Source: Phytomonas francai
Taxonomy: Eukaryota; Euglenozoa; Kinetoplastea; Trypanosomatida; Trypanosomatidae
DNA length: 64,000 nt
Assembly: GCA_001766655.1 (NCBI GenBank)
Contig: MJCC01000010.1
Location: 559,257 to 623,256 of the forward strand
Direction of reading: 5' to 3'
Shown here: piece after piece, positions 10,882-20,475 of the stretch
Layout of the letters: the number at the start of each line of letters is the position of its first letter
Position numbering within the stretch: position 1 is the stretch's first letter
Notes under the pieces: model-generated
Told to the model about the DNA's origin: nothing
Database searches by the model: none
Seen by the model: the letters and a program-made list of their open reading frames with translations, nothing else
Made by a program: the position numbers and the translations under genes

Positions 10882-10953
10882 TAAATATATAGAATCAAAA
10901 ATATAATTTTAGCACAAAAAAAACTAAAAGAGTTGAAGCTTGTGAATTCTGAG

Positions 10954-13900
10954 ATGAAGTCTAATTCCTGCGACAAGCGACGAGCGAAGGGGCAGCTGTT
11001 TCACAAGAAAAACAAAACCACTTCTGAGGCAGTGGCTTCTATGCCACTTCCCTCACGGCATCACTATTTGTTCCTTCAGCTCCTAAAACATGCCCCAGGC
11101 TATCTCTTCTTTTTTATCCATATTTGTTATATTCAAGAGCTGGTAAAGGCATTCTACACTAATGTGCTGCTCCCAGTGGTAATCTCAGAGCAGCATAAAC
11201 CGCTACTTGATATGAAAGCACTTCTCCCCTACATACGCGGGTTGATACCAGAGCTACTTGATGAAGTCCTCTTTCCTCCAAAAGAAACACGCAAGTCATG
11301 GACAAAGTTTTTGATCATCTGGAAATGGCAACAGGATCCATTTTCGAATGTGATCTTGGCTAAGAAAATCCTAATACGACGACTATGGAGGAACCCTTCC
11401 ACGATGCTTTTCCTTTTTGGTACCATTTATGTTTCTGTGAATCTTTTAATCATAATTCTGCGTCTGGTGTATTACGGCGGTCGCTCAGCTGTGCGTCGTA
11501 TCAAGGCACTCTGTGGTCACCCCACTCAAACGAAGGCCGCTCCCGGCGTTTATACCATGTGCCGCTACGGCAACGGATACGACTCTATTTTGAGATTAGT
11601 GTTTGCCTTGGTGGAGCTTGTATGGTTTCTCCGCTTCATTCAGTACCCAAGGCTCAGTGTTGTACATGAGGGTGGCCAGGCATCTGCCGCCTCAGCTGAG
11701 TCGTCCCTACCATTGCCTACCTTCAACGTCCTCCTACCCAAGCCCCTATCCAAAGAAGCCCTTGTTACTGGGATTGAGCTTGTCCTAGCACTCATAACAT
11801 TGTTAGACATGCAGCGCATATATCACGCATTGTTTGGGGTCCGCCCTCTCTTCCTCGCCAACAAATGGGAAGGCTGCCCACTCTGCGGGGAAAGCTGGCG
11901 CATGTCTAGGCGAACTGCAAACAAGGTTCACATGTGCCCGCGTATATGGCTCCCTCCAGCTTCCACAGATCCTGATATTAAAGGTAATACTTCACGTTTA
12001 AAAACGAATCACCAGAATCAGACAACGTCTGAGGAAGCTTATGAAGACGCGGGTGCTGTCGATTCGGGTGATCTGGTCCGCTTCGGTCGTGATGGTGAAA
12101 TGAACCACGACCCTATACGGGATGTGGCGCGTCCGGGGGATAACTTTCCAGATCCCAACAACATCTCCTGGTTCTCCTTTTTAACCTACAACTGGCTTAA
12201 CCCCCTCCTCAATGTGGCGGTGTTGTCACCCTTTGGAACTTTTGGCCCCCCTCCGACAGATGCCTTTACCGACGGTGGCAGAAGCCTGTTTCGGGCACAG
12301 TTAGCGGTAGTTGCGCGACTTCCAAGGCTACTGGATAGGTGCCGAGCACAGGAAAATGGTGATTCTGCGTGGCGTTTGTGGTGTTCACGACGGCGAACCG
12401 TCACCAATGAAGAGTTGACCCTGAAACAATGCAGAACGGTTGGGTCTGTATTGCTCTATGTGACTGGGCCAATACGAAAGGGACTCGCGGCCGTTTTCCG
12501 ATACTTCTTTATCCCTCCAACGGCACACAACTCTGATACAGAGCTAAGGAGAAAAACCTCAAACATGTATGGGTCTCCTAATTCGAAAAACGCAACACCG
12601 AACCCTTCTCGACAAACTAAAAAGGGTATTTTTGAGCTGTTTCTCGAGCACCCCAGCGGCCGTGACTTTGTCTACAAGTGTGTACCACTGAAAATCGCCA
12701 ATGACGTGGTTGGCGGTCTTATACCATATACTGTACGAGAGCTTGTACTGTTCCTGAAGGAAGTCAGTAGCCTTGGTAGCAAATCTACTCCCGCTAGAAA
12801 AGGAAGCCTGCAGGAATGTTTTCCTGATTCCAGGGAGGCCTATCTCAGCCGGGGGCTTTTCTTATGCTTCCTGATGTTTATAATGGTCTTCACCCAAGGG
12901 TTCTTTTTTCAGACCTACTTAAACTACCTCTATCAGTCCTCACTGAATGTGACTAGTTCACTGAAGATAATGCTGCTACGACGTACACTCCGTTCTCGTG
13001 CGGTTTTCGCAAGAAGTAAAATCATGGGTGAAGCGGAGACAGAGGAAACGGATGAGGAGGAGGATGAAGATAATACACTTTCGATGCTCACCGAGGAAGT
13101 GACAGCACCTCAACAGAACGGAAGTGAAGCGAAAGCGAAAGCGGAGCCAGCGGCGGTATCAAAATGGGGCGCAAATTCCACCTCCCATGGCAGTAAAACT
13201 CAGGAAGAGCAGAAGTCGGGGGTGGAACCCGTCATGGATGATGCCGAAATTGTTTCACTATCGACGATCGATGCAGCAAATTGCGGCGAGACGCTCATAT
13301 TTCTACACAACGTCTGGGGGCATCCCTTGATTATCTTCGTTTCGTTGGCTACCATGTACTCCTATGTGGGTTGGTTTCCCACTCTCACAACTTTCGCAGT
13401 GCTGATTGCCATGATTCCGTTGAATCAGTTCTCCTCTGTTCGCATTCGCCAAGCACAAGGGTCCTCCAGGAAGAACAACAAGCGAATTACCGACCTCAGT
13501 TGCATGCTCTCGTCTATGCGCACGTTCAAGGCGATGGCATTAGAAAATGTTATGTGGAAGCGCATAAAGGACGCACGCCAGTGTGAAAGTGACGCCATAA
13601 AAACTCTCATGCGTGCTGAGAGCATGTCCACGTTGCAAACAGAACTCACCACGTTAGTGATCTCGCTGGTGTGTTGTGGAAGCTACCTTCTCGTTGGCGG
13701 AAAGATGGATGCCGCAGTTCTGGTGCCGACAATGGCCGCACTCCACACCATGCGCTTCCCATTATGGACCTTTCCGAGGCTATGCAGTCAGATTTCGCGT
13801 GGTTACACCTCCATGAAGCGAATTGAGCGCTACATGCAGCTCGACTCTTCACTAACGCGTCTAGGGCAACAAGAGGCATTTGGGGACCCTTCGGGGTCGG

Positions 13901-16900
13901 TGTCAGACTTTTCAGACACCTTGACGAGTAGAATAGGCCTAAGCAACAAAGAGAAGATTGACACCTCTATTCTACCACGTGGTGCTGTGCGCTGCGACCA
14001 GTGGAGCTTTGCATGGACAGCGAAGGGAAAGTCAAATGCACCGGCCAAGAGGGATTCCGACCTCTCGTTTAAGGCCTCTGCAAGCAATGGGGCGTGCAAT
14101 GACAACGACCCTGATCAGAGTGCTACCTCTAGTTTAAATAAAACGTCATCCTCGCTAGGCAAGGGTAATCATTTATCAAGTTTGAAAACATCAGACTCTG
14201 TTGTCCTACACCAAGTCTCCATGGATATCAACCCCGGGGAGTTCGTGGTGGTTCAGGGCCCGACCGGGAGCGGTAAAAGTGCGTTGCTGCTGTCAATTCT
14301 GAATGAGCTCTGCCCAATAGCGGAGCAGCGGCGCAGTGCGGGTAGAAGTAGTATTTGTTCCCCATGCTCGTTATATCCAGCAGCAAGGAATTTTATGATA
14401 GTAGCAGAATCCAAAGAAGGGTATCAATCGCAATCCTACTGCAGTTCACTCGAGGATGGTTCGCAGTTGTGTAAAAGCAGTTCTATGCTTCCTACAATAA
14501 AACAAGAAAGCCCGCGACAATGGAGTTACCAATATGAGCCTCGTGGATTTGAAGTGGGAGGTAGTGTGGCGTATTGCGCAGAAATACCCTGGCTTAGAAA
14601 TCAGACTGTTCGGGAGAATATTCGCTTGCTCCCAGATGAAGCACCTGAGACCGAGGAGGAGCGCCGATGGTACCACCGTGTTCTGCACGCGTGTGCCCTG
14701 ACGCGTGATATTGAGTCGATGGAACTTGGTGATCGCACGGTGGTCGGAGATAGCGGCTCAAAACTGTCTGGTGGTCAAAGAGCACGCGTCGCTCTTGCAC
14801 GTGCCGTGTTTCGGCTCCACAGCGTAGATATCTTCTTACTCGACGATGTTCTTTCTGCGTTGGATGTAGAAGTACAGAAACATATCATAAAATACGTTTT
14901 ACATGGTCTCATGTGCGAAGAGAGATGCGAACGAATGGCGAATGAGGTGAGCTCTCCGTTGTGTAGCATGAGCAGTGACAGTGCGGACAGGAAAAAAGGC
15001 GATGGTGAGGGGAAAGAAAATACTTGGGAAACGTCAGTAATACGGCCTTCTAATACTAGCCAGAGACGCAAAAAAACTATAATTCTCGCTACGCACATTG
15101 CTACCACTATGCTTATGCCTGACCGTGTCTTCCAAATTCATCCCCACGGCACGGTTCACGAGCTAAAAGAGTTCCAACCACCCACAAAGAAACAGATTTA
15201 CTCACAGCTGCAGGAGTGGGAAAACTTGACAAATGAAATTATCCACAGAGCAACGCAAAATACGAATTTGGAGGAGGGAAATAAGCTTACGCAAGGCGCA
15301 CAAATTCAGAATACACAAAAAGCAACGTCCTATGCTCATTCTGAAATCCCTGTATCGAGCTCCAAAATTCAATCCAATGAGCGCTTCACTTTGTTTCACG
15401 ACTTCAAGGGCCTTAAGACTCTCCTAGTAAAATATGCTGGTCCGCGGCGCTTAGTTTTGGTACTGTTCCTCAGCTTAATAGGACAGTTATTCCATACCTT
15501 ACTGGATAATTGGCTTGGCATTTGGCTTTCCCTTCATAGTGACGAGGTCGACAACGACTTCCGTGACAAAATGGTTCGGCTTGCTGGATTGCCGATTAAG
15601 TTTTTCAAGGGCCGTCATGTGTCGCATAGCGAACTTTTGCGCCCAGGCAGCGGTGTTGGCCCGGGGCGGGCCTGGTCTAAGCGTCACGATCAATCCCTAT
15701 CGCTACTCTATATTGAAGGGTTGGGTCTGCCGTTCAGTAATATGGTAGTTGCTCAGATGCTCATAAGCTTGAAGGGCATCTGGTGGTGGATATACTACTA
15801 CTTTGTGGATTCTCAGAATGCGGTTGTTCTTCAATTTTTGGGCTCATTTGCAGTGATTGGTCTCCTTACTTCATTATTTACCTTCCTATACACGCGTTTC
15901 TTCTCCATGACCTACCAAGTCATCAGTGACACACTGCAGCTGCGTGCGGTGCGGCGCCTCTTGCGTGCGCCTGTATCCTATTTTGACCGCGTCTCCGTGG
16001 GTGGGCTACTGCATGTGCTCAGTCGTGATCAAGAAGTTGTTGACCACAACCTTGGGGAATCGGTGCAGCTCATTTTTTTTACAGTTCTGCACTTCGTGTC
16101 GATGTTTGCCTTCAACACAGCCCAGCACAGCGTCTTTATCACTGTCGTCCCTCTATCAGTACTCTTATTTTACCACTTGACGCTTCGCTTTTTTCTCCTG
16201 ACAAAGCAAGTGCGCTCACTGGAAAACAAACTGAATGGCAACGCCGTAAGCATTTTGAGGGAGTCTTTAAAAGGCGCTGTTACGATTCGCTCTTTGGGCC
16301 CGGCGTACGTCGCTCGCATAGAAACTGAAATGACAGAAGCACTAGATGCAATCCACGCAGCCAGCAACGTCGCTCTTGCTGCTGATCGTTGGGTTGGGAT
16401 CCGCCTTGAATGGGTTTCACTTTTCATGACGATAACAATCGCTGTGATTGCTGTGTGTACCACATGTTTCGCACGGAACACAAGCCACGATAAGATGAGT
16501 GTCGGTAAGGTCTCGCCGGCTGCCGCGTACGCGGGTCTCGGAATCACTTCCTGCATGTCAAGCAGCCGTTCATTGATTCTCTTGTGCCGACGGATTGGCA
16601 TGTTCCAGAATCAATATGTCAGTGCGGAACAATTGCTACGAATTGAACGTGATACTCAAGAGGAAGTTGGGTGCTACGATCTGGAGATTAACGGGGAAAA
16701 CGTATCCAGGGGCTGCAATAGTGTGAAAGAATACACTGCACGCCCAGGGTCTCTAACCGAGTCAAGGCCGCCTTGTTCTGTCGCGCCATTAGAAGCCGAA
16801 GGATGTGGTAAAATGAAGCCTTTAGGAGACTGCGCAGGTGATGTAAAAATTGGATCACGACCAACAATCCCGCCATTGCTGGAAGTTCGCCATCTTTCAA

Positions 16901-18012
16901 CTAAGTACCAGCCTGAACTACCATGGGTACTACATGATCTGAGCTTCACTGTTCACCCTGGCGAGTGTGTGGGACTCATTGGACGGACAGGCAATGGTAA
17001 ATCTTCAATCTTCAATGCCCTGTTGCGACTTATGGACGTGGTGCAAGGTGAGGTGCTGATCCAGGTGCCGCTGCCGGAAAAAGACGACTCTAACATGTGG
17101 AAAGACGCGCATGTGTCAGCAGAGGAGGGGTCCGCGGACGAAGAACTGTTGCAACAAGTCTCTACAAACAACAAAAAGAAATATAGTTGTCAAGTTCAGA
17201 ATGCATTTCACATGCCGCCGATTTATCTTCGCAGATCCTTTTTCCATCTTGTTTCTCAAGAACCGCTGTTGGTTCAGGGCACCTGCGGCACCAACCTGCT
17301 GCTTGGACTAGAGGAAGCCGTTGAGAGAGGAGGCCATCAGGGAGCGCAAACGGCGACAAAGAGTAATGAGGGTAGGGTTGACGGAGACACCACGCTAGCG
17401 TCGCAACAACACGCGGCGTTGTGGAACGAGAAGCTTGGCTATGTCGTCAGAAAGCTGTCTCTCGACGAGATTCATGTCTCGTCGTCTCCTACAGTTTCAT
17501 CTCCGACAGGGTCCACCATGCAGGGGCATGGTGGAATGAATCCCACAGCATCCTCATGGGAGACACCCACCAGCCCCTCCTCTACAGTGTCGTCCATCCT
17601 GGAACTCCCCATTACCGTCGGTGGAACCAATTTGTCGGCGGGTCAGAGACAGCTGATGTGTCTGGCACGGGCGTTGTTGCACCGTCCACGGATTGTTTTG
17701 TTGGATGAAGTGAGCTCCCGTGTAGATCCACGAGCAGATACGTTGATTCAAAAAGTTATCAAAGAAGAGATGTTGAATCGCTACAGTGATGAACCCTTTC
17801 AGGGCACCACGCAGGGTTCATGTCAACAGAAACCAGTTTCGAGAAAAAACGACCCCAAATGTGAGCCCTGCGGTGTCCTCCTGATCGCTCACCGGTTGGA
17901 AACAATCATGTCCTTATGCGATCGGGTTCTGGTAATTGAGAAAGGTACATGTGTGGCGAGTTTGTCGATTGAAGAAGTCAAGTGTCTGAAGGACTTGGAA
18001 TCCTATCTGTAG
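10954..18012 (+). CDS. ABCC (MRP-type) full ABC transporter
   Basis: At 2352 residues this is much longer than usual ABCC proteins (about 1500). N-terminal hydrophobic spans resemble a TMD0, followed by a CPLC cysteine motif near residue 307. The first core domain starts near residue 402 with WFSFLTYNWLNPLL, typical of ABCC. NBD1 has Walker A GPTGSGKS at 1102-1109, signature LSGGQ at 1271 and Walker B ending LLDD, with Asp replacing the catalytic Glu as in most ABCC proteins. NBD2 has Walker A GRTGNGKS at 2010-2017, signature LSAGQ at 2227, Walker B LLDE and the H-loop in IAHR. The Q-loop Gln of NBD1 aligns with Glu1210. Extra length sits inside both NBDs, in the linkers and in an acidic loop of the first membrane domain. 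ABCC transporters of trypanosomatids export thiol conjugates and drugs; the substrate here is unknown. The ATG at 10954 is used because the upstream frame starts only at TTG. Confidence 0.93.
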   Translation: MKSNSCDKRRAKGQLFHKKNKTTSEAVASMPLPSRHHYLFLQLLKHAPGYLFFFIHICYIQELVKAFYTNVLLPVVISEQHKPLLDMKALLPYIRGLIPELLDEVLFPPKETRKSWTKFLIIWKWQQDPFSNVILAKKILIRRLWRNPSTMLFLFGTIYVSVNLLIIILRLVYYGGRSAVRRIKALCGHPTQTKAAPGVYTMCRYGNGYDSILRLVFALVELVWFLRFIQYPRLSVVHEGGQASAASAESSLPLPTFNVLLPKPLSKEALVTGIELVLALITLLDMQRIYHALFGVRPLFLANKWEGCPLCGESWRMSRRTANKVHMCPRIWLPPASTDPDIKGNTSRLKTNHQNQTTSEEAYEDAGAVDSGDLVRFGRDGEMNHDPIRDVARPGDNFPDPNNISWFSFLTYNWLNPLLNVAVLSPFGTFGPPPTDAFTDGGRSLFRAQLAVVARLPRLLDRCRAQENGDSAWRLWCSRRRTVTNEELTLKQCRTVGSVLLYVTGPIRKGLAAVFRYFFIPPTAHNSDTELRRKTSNMYGSPNSKNATPNPSRQTKKGIFELFLEHPSGRDFVYKCVPLKIANDVVGGLIPYTVRELVLFLKEVSSLGSKSTPARKGSLQECFPDSREAYLSRGLFLCFLMFIMVFTQGFFFQTYLNYLYQSSLNVTSSLKIMLLRRTLRSRAVFARSKIMGEAETEETDEEEDEDNTLSMLTEEVTAPQQNGSEAKAKAEPAAVSKWGANSTSHGSKTQEEQKSGVEPVMDDAEIVSLSTIDAANCGETLIFLHNVWGHPLIIFVSLATMYSYVGWFPTLTTFAVLIAMIPLNQFSSVRIRQAQGSSRKNNKRITDLSCMLSSMRTFKAMALENVMWKRIKDARQCESDAIKTLMRAESMSTLQTELTTLVISLVCCGSYLLVGGKMDAAVLVPTMAALHTMRFPLWTFPRLCSQISRGYTSMKRIERYMQLDSSLTRLGQQEAFGDPSGSVSDFSDTLTSRIGLSNKEKIDTSILPRGAVRCDQWSFAWTAKGKSNAPAKRDSDLSFKASASNGACNDNDPDQSATSSLNKTSSSLGKGNHLSSLKTSDSVVLHQVSMDINPGEFVVVQGPTGSGKSALLLSILNELCPIAEQRRSAGRSSICSPCSLYPAARNFMIVAESKEGYQSQSYCSSLEDGSQLCKSSSMLPTIKQESPRQWSYQYEPRGFEVGGSVAYCAEIPWLRNQTVRENIRLLPDEAPETEEERRWYHRVLHACALTRDIESMELGDRTVVGDSGSKLSGGQRARVALARAVFRLHSVDIFLLDDVLSALDVEVQKHIIKYVLHGLMCEERCERMANEVSSPLCSMSSDSADRKKGDGEGKENTWETSVIRPSNTSQRRKKTIILATHIATTMLMPDRVFQIHPHGTVHELKEFQPPTKKQIYSQLQEWENLTNEIIHRATQNTNLEEGNKLTQGAQIQNTQKATSYAHSEIPVSSSKIQSNERFTLFHDFKGLKTLLVKYAGPRRLVLVLFLSLIGQLFHTLLDNWLGIWLSLHSDEVDNDFRDKMVRLAGLPIKFFKGRHVSHSELLRPGSGVGPGRAWSKRHDQSLSLLYIEGLGLPFSNMVVAQMLISLKGIWWWIYYYFVDSQNAVVLQFLGSFAVIGLLTSLFTFLYTRFFSMTYQVISDTLQLRAVRRLLRAPVSYFDRVSVGGLLHVLSRDQEVVDHNLGESVQLIFFTVLHFVSMFAFNTAQHSVFITVVPLSVLLFYHLTLRFFLLTKQVRSLENKLNGNAVSILRESLKGAVTIRSLGPAYVARIETEMTEALDAIHAASNVALAADRWVGIRLEWVSLFMTITIAVIAVCTTCFARNTSHDKMSVGKVSPAAAYAGLGITSCMSSSRSLILLCRRIGMFQNQYVSAEQLLRIERDTQEEVGCYDLEINGENVSRGCNSVKEYTARPGSLTESRPPCSVAPLEAEGCGKMKPLGDCAGDVKIGSRPTIPPLLEVRHLSTKYQPELPWVLHDLSFTVHPGECVGLIGRTGNGKSSIFNALLRLMDVVQGEVLIQVPLPEKDDSNMWKDAHVSAEEGSADEELLQQVSTNNKKKYSCQVQNAFHMPPIYLRRSFFHLVSQEPLLVQGTCGTNLLLGLEEAVERGGHQGAQTATKSNEGRVDGDTTLASQQHAALWNEKLGYVVRKLSLDEIHVSSSPTVSSPTGSTMQGHGGMNPTASSWETPTSPSSTVSSILELPITVGGTNLSAGQRQLMCLARALLHRPRIVLLDEVSSRVDPRADTLIQKVIKEEMLNRYSDEPFQGTTQGSCQQKPVSRKNDPKCEPCGVLLIAHRLETIMSLCDRVLVIEKGTCVASLSIEEVKCLKDLESYL

Positions 18013-18640
18013 CCCAACGATGACGTGGTACTCTTCACTTCCACCACACAAGCTGGAAAAAATATGTTTAAGTGTGATGACAATGGTAATATGCATATTT
18101 AATAGTTTGCGCAAATCATAAACTTCACATGGATTGGATTCCTAAGGCATATTGATAGACCTCTGTTGCACGCATTAACTTTTTATCGCTAAACGTATTT
18201 ACCAGTATGTATAAGCCATTTAATTTTTGCATCATGAACGCTCACTTTGTCGTCGGAATAGTTACAATAATAAAGAATAGCAAGTCTTATATACGTTTTC
18301 ACGATTTTAAATTCTTTTTTTAATTACGTATGCATGTATGTATGTATGTATGTGTATGTGTGTGTGTGTGTATGCATACATGCATTCTGAATTGGACTAC
18401 ACCACTGTAATCAGTTTGATAACAAAAAAAACGGGATGGTCAATAGTCTCAAGATACCCTGCAACTTGTAAGCTAGCAGATGTGTGTATGTACATGAGCT
18501 CAACGACAGAGGAAGGAACAAATTCTTTACACAACGCTTTTCTTTACTAATATATCGATATTAGCTTCACTACAATTTAATTGATAATAGTTTTCTAAAC
18601 TTTCTGAAGCGATACCTTGCATATATACATCTTTCTCGAT
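18013..18640. other. AT-rich spacer with ATGT/TG microsatellite
   Basis: No gene seen. It contains an (ATGT)n/(TG)n run at about 18335-18370. Confidence 0.7.
18335..18370. repeat. (ATGT)n-(TG)n microsatellite
   Basis: Tandem ATGT units run into TG units in the spacer before the TDR1 gene. Confidence 0.9.
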
Positions 18641-20002
18641 ATGCCATCAAATCCCCTACTCAAGCTCTGCACATTCACTTTCTGCCCTTTTTGCGAACGT
18701 GTTCTAATTGCAGCAGCTGAGAAAAAACTCAGTATCGAAACCATCGTTATCCAGAGAGATAATATCCCAGACTGGTATGTGCGCCTTGACCCAAATAAAA
18801 GCATCCCACTTCTGCAAGTCGATAACAAGGTTATACTTCAATCCGAAGGAATTTTAAAATATATTGATAACATTACTGAACCCAAGGGTGTACTTATGGG
18901 CAGCACACCGTTCCAGCGGAACCGTATTGAATTCTTCTTGAGCCAAATAAGCAATCTTATCGAACCTGCTCATGAGCTCCTCCAAGATCCGTATAATGAG
19001 GAGAAGCGGAAAAATTTGGAAGAGAGCATCGTGTTCCTGGAGAATACTATAAAGGAAACCCAAGAAAATGGTGGTGATTACTACTGCGACGACAAGTTCA
19101 CAGCTGCTGATATCATGCTGCTACCGTTTCTGGTCCAATTTAAAAGCATCCTGTCTTACTACTGTGCATTTGATATCTTTGAGAAAGCGCCATGCTTAAA
19201 GAAGATGTGGGCTTCTGGGCGAGAGCGCGCGTCCGTGAAGCAGATCATTGCGTCACCAAATGAGTATATTGCCTACTATCTGTCCTTAATACCTCAAAGC
19301 AACCCTCTTGCCAAAGCAAATGGAAACCCTGTGCTGTATGGCAGCAGAATTTGCCCCTATGTGGACCGAGCCCGGCTGGCGTGCTTACTTCGGAAGGTTC
19401 CCATTGCCTATGTGGAAATCGATTTGGAAAACATGCAACCATGGTACAGGTATATTAACCCCCGTTGGACCGTCCCGGCACTTGTCACGGGGGATGGGCA
19501 GTACGTCCACGAATCGCTACTCATTGTTAACTACTTGGACAGGGTGGCACCTGTAACCCCCTCGAACCTCCCTCTTCTGCCTACCGGGGATGCGGACAAG
19601 GAGTACGCCGTCTTCTGCTTCACCCAGGCGCTGGATGAATTTATCCGCGGAATGTATGCCCTCAGGGCCAACCCCGAAAATCAGGAAATCAGAAAGAAGC
19701 TGGTGGATGCCATCAGGAAAATTCACACGCAATTCAGCGCGAGGTTGTTTGGTGATGGGCCCTTTTTCGGAGGGAAAGCAATGAATTTTTGTGATGTCAC
19801 ATTTTTACCATTCCTTGTGCGTTTGAAGGCACTCACACCCGAACTAACAAACGGCTATGATGCATTCAAGGAGTTTCCCTCTTTGGAAGGATACTTGGAA
19901 GCGTGTATGAACACAACAGAAGCAAAGAGTGTGTTCCTCACCATGGGAGAATACTTGACGCTTGGCAAGAAGTACGTCGAGAGGTTAAAAAAAAAAGTTT
20001 GA
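18641..20002 (+). CDS. TDR1: Thiol-dependent reductase TDR1/Tc52-like (tandem GST fold)
   Basis: The 453-residue product is close to Leishmania TDR1 and T. cruzi Tc52 (about 450). It consists of two glutathione-S-transferase-like halves. Each starts with a thioredoxin-fold strand and a cysteine motif: CPFC at residues 15-18 in the first and CPYV near residue 237 in the second. A helical GST C-domain follows each (NFCDVTFLPFLVRLKAL in the second half, FTAADIMLLPFLVQFKSI in the first). The family reduces thiols and dehydroascorbate using glutathione or trypanothione and links to redox defence. An ATG at 18641 is preferred over a TTG eight codons upstream. It is the last gene of the plus-strand unit, just before the convergent strand switch. 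Confidence 0.93.
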   Translation: MPSNPLLKLCTFTFCPFCERVLIAAAEKKLSIETIVIQRDNIPDWYVRLDPNKSIPLLQVDNKVILQSEGILKYIDNITEPKGVLMGSTPFQRNRIEFFLSQISNLIEPAHELLQDPYNEEKRKNLEESIVFLENTIKETQENGGDYYCDDKFTAADIMLLPFLVQFKSILSYYCAFDIFEKAPCLKKMWASGRERASVKQIIASPNEYIAYYLSLIPQSNPLAKANGNPVLYGSRICPYVDRARLACLLRKVPIAYVEIDLENMQPWYRYINPRWTVPALVTGDGQYVHESLLIVNYLDRVAPVTPSNLPLLPTGDADKEYAVFCFTQALDEFIRGMYALRANPENQEIRKKLVDAIRKIHTQFSARLFGDGPFFGGKAMNFCDVTFLPFLVRLKALTPELTNGYDAFKEFPSLEGYLEACMNTTEAKSVFLTMGEYLTLGKKYVERLKKKV

Positions 20003-20475
20003 GTTTCTTTGAAAAGCAATGCGTTTTATATACAAACGGAATAAAGCCTTCAAAGGAAAGAAAAAAGTTTTTTTTTGCTGAATTATATTCTTTTCATATA
20101 CAAATATATAACTTTAGTTTTTCCATTGCCAATTTCATGGCCATATCGATTTTCCAATATTTTGGTAATAAAATACAACTATATGATTTTTAACTCAATT
20201 CATTTGAAATATTATATACAAGTGACACGACCATATTTAACTCTTCTCAGAAATGGAATCAATATTTTTTCGCTGTTTTGTAGGAGAGAAGTTGCGTTTT
20301 TGTGCTTTACTACTTATCTTCATCACGCCTGTCTTGAAAAAGGGAAGAAAAAGGAGAGACACTTGAGGAATCCCAGTGGTCACACTACATATACATTGGA
20401 TTATAGCTTTTGCACCTTGACTCCCCTAATCCTGTACTGCCTTACAGGCTCCCGACTATCATGGAAGGCACCAGG
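20003..20475. other. Convergent strand-switch region
   Basis: The plus-strand unit ends at 20002 and the minus-strand unit ends at 20476, so the two face each other tail to tail. In trypanosomatids such sites are where RNA polymerase II terminates, often marked by base J and variant histones H3V/H4V; those marks cannot be read from sequence. No RNA gene was recognised in the gap. Confidence 0.85.
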
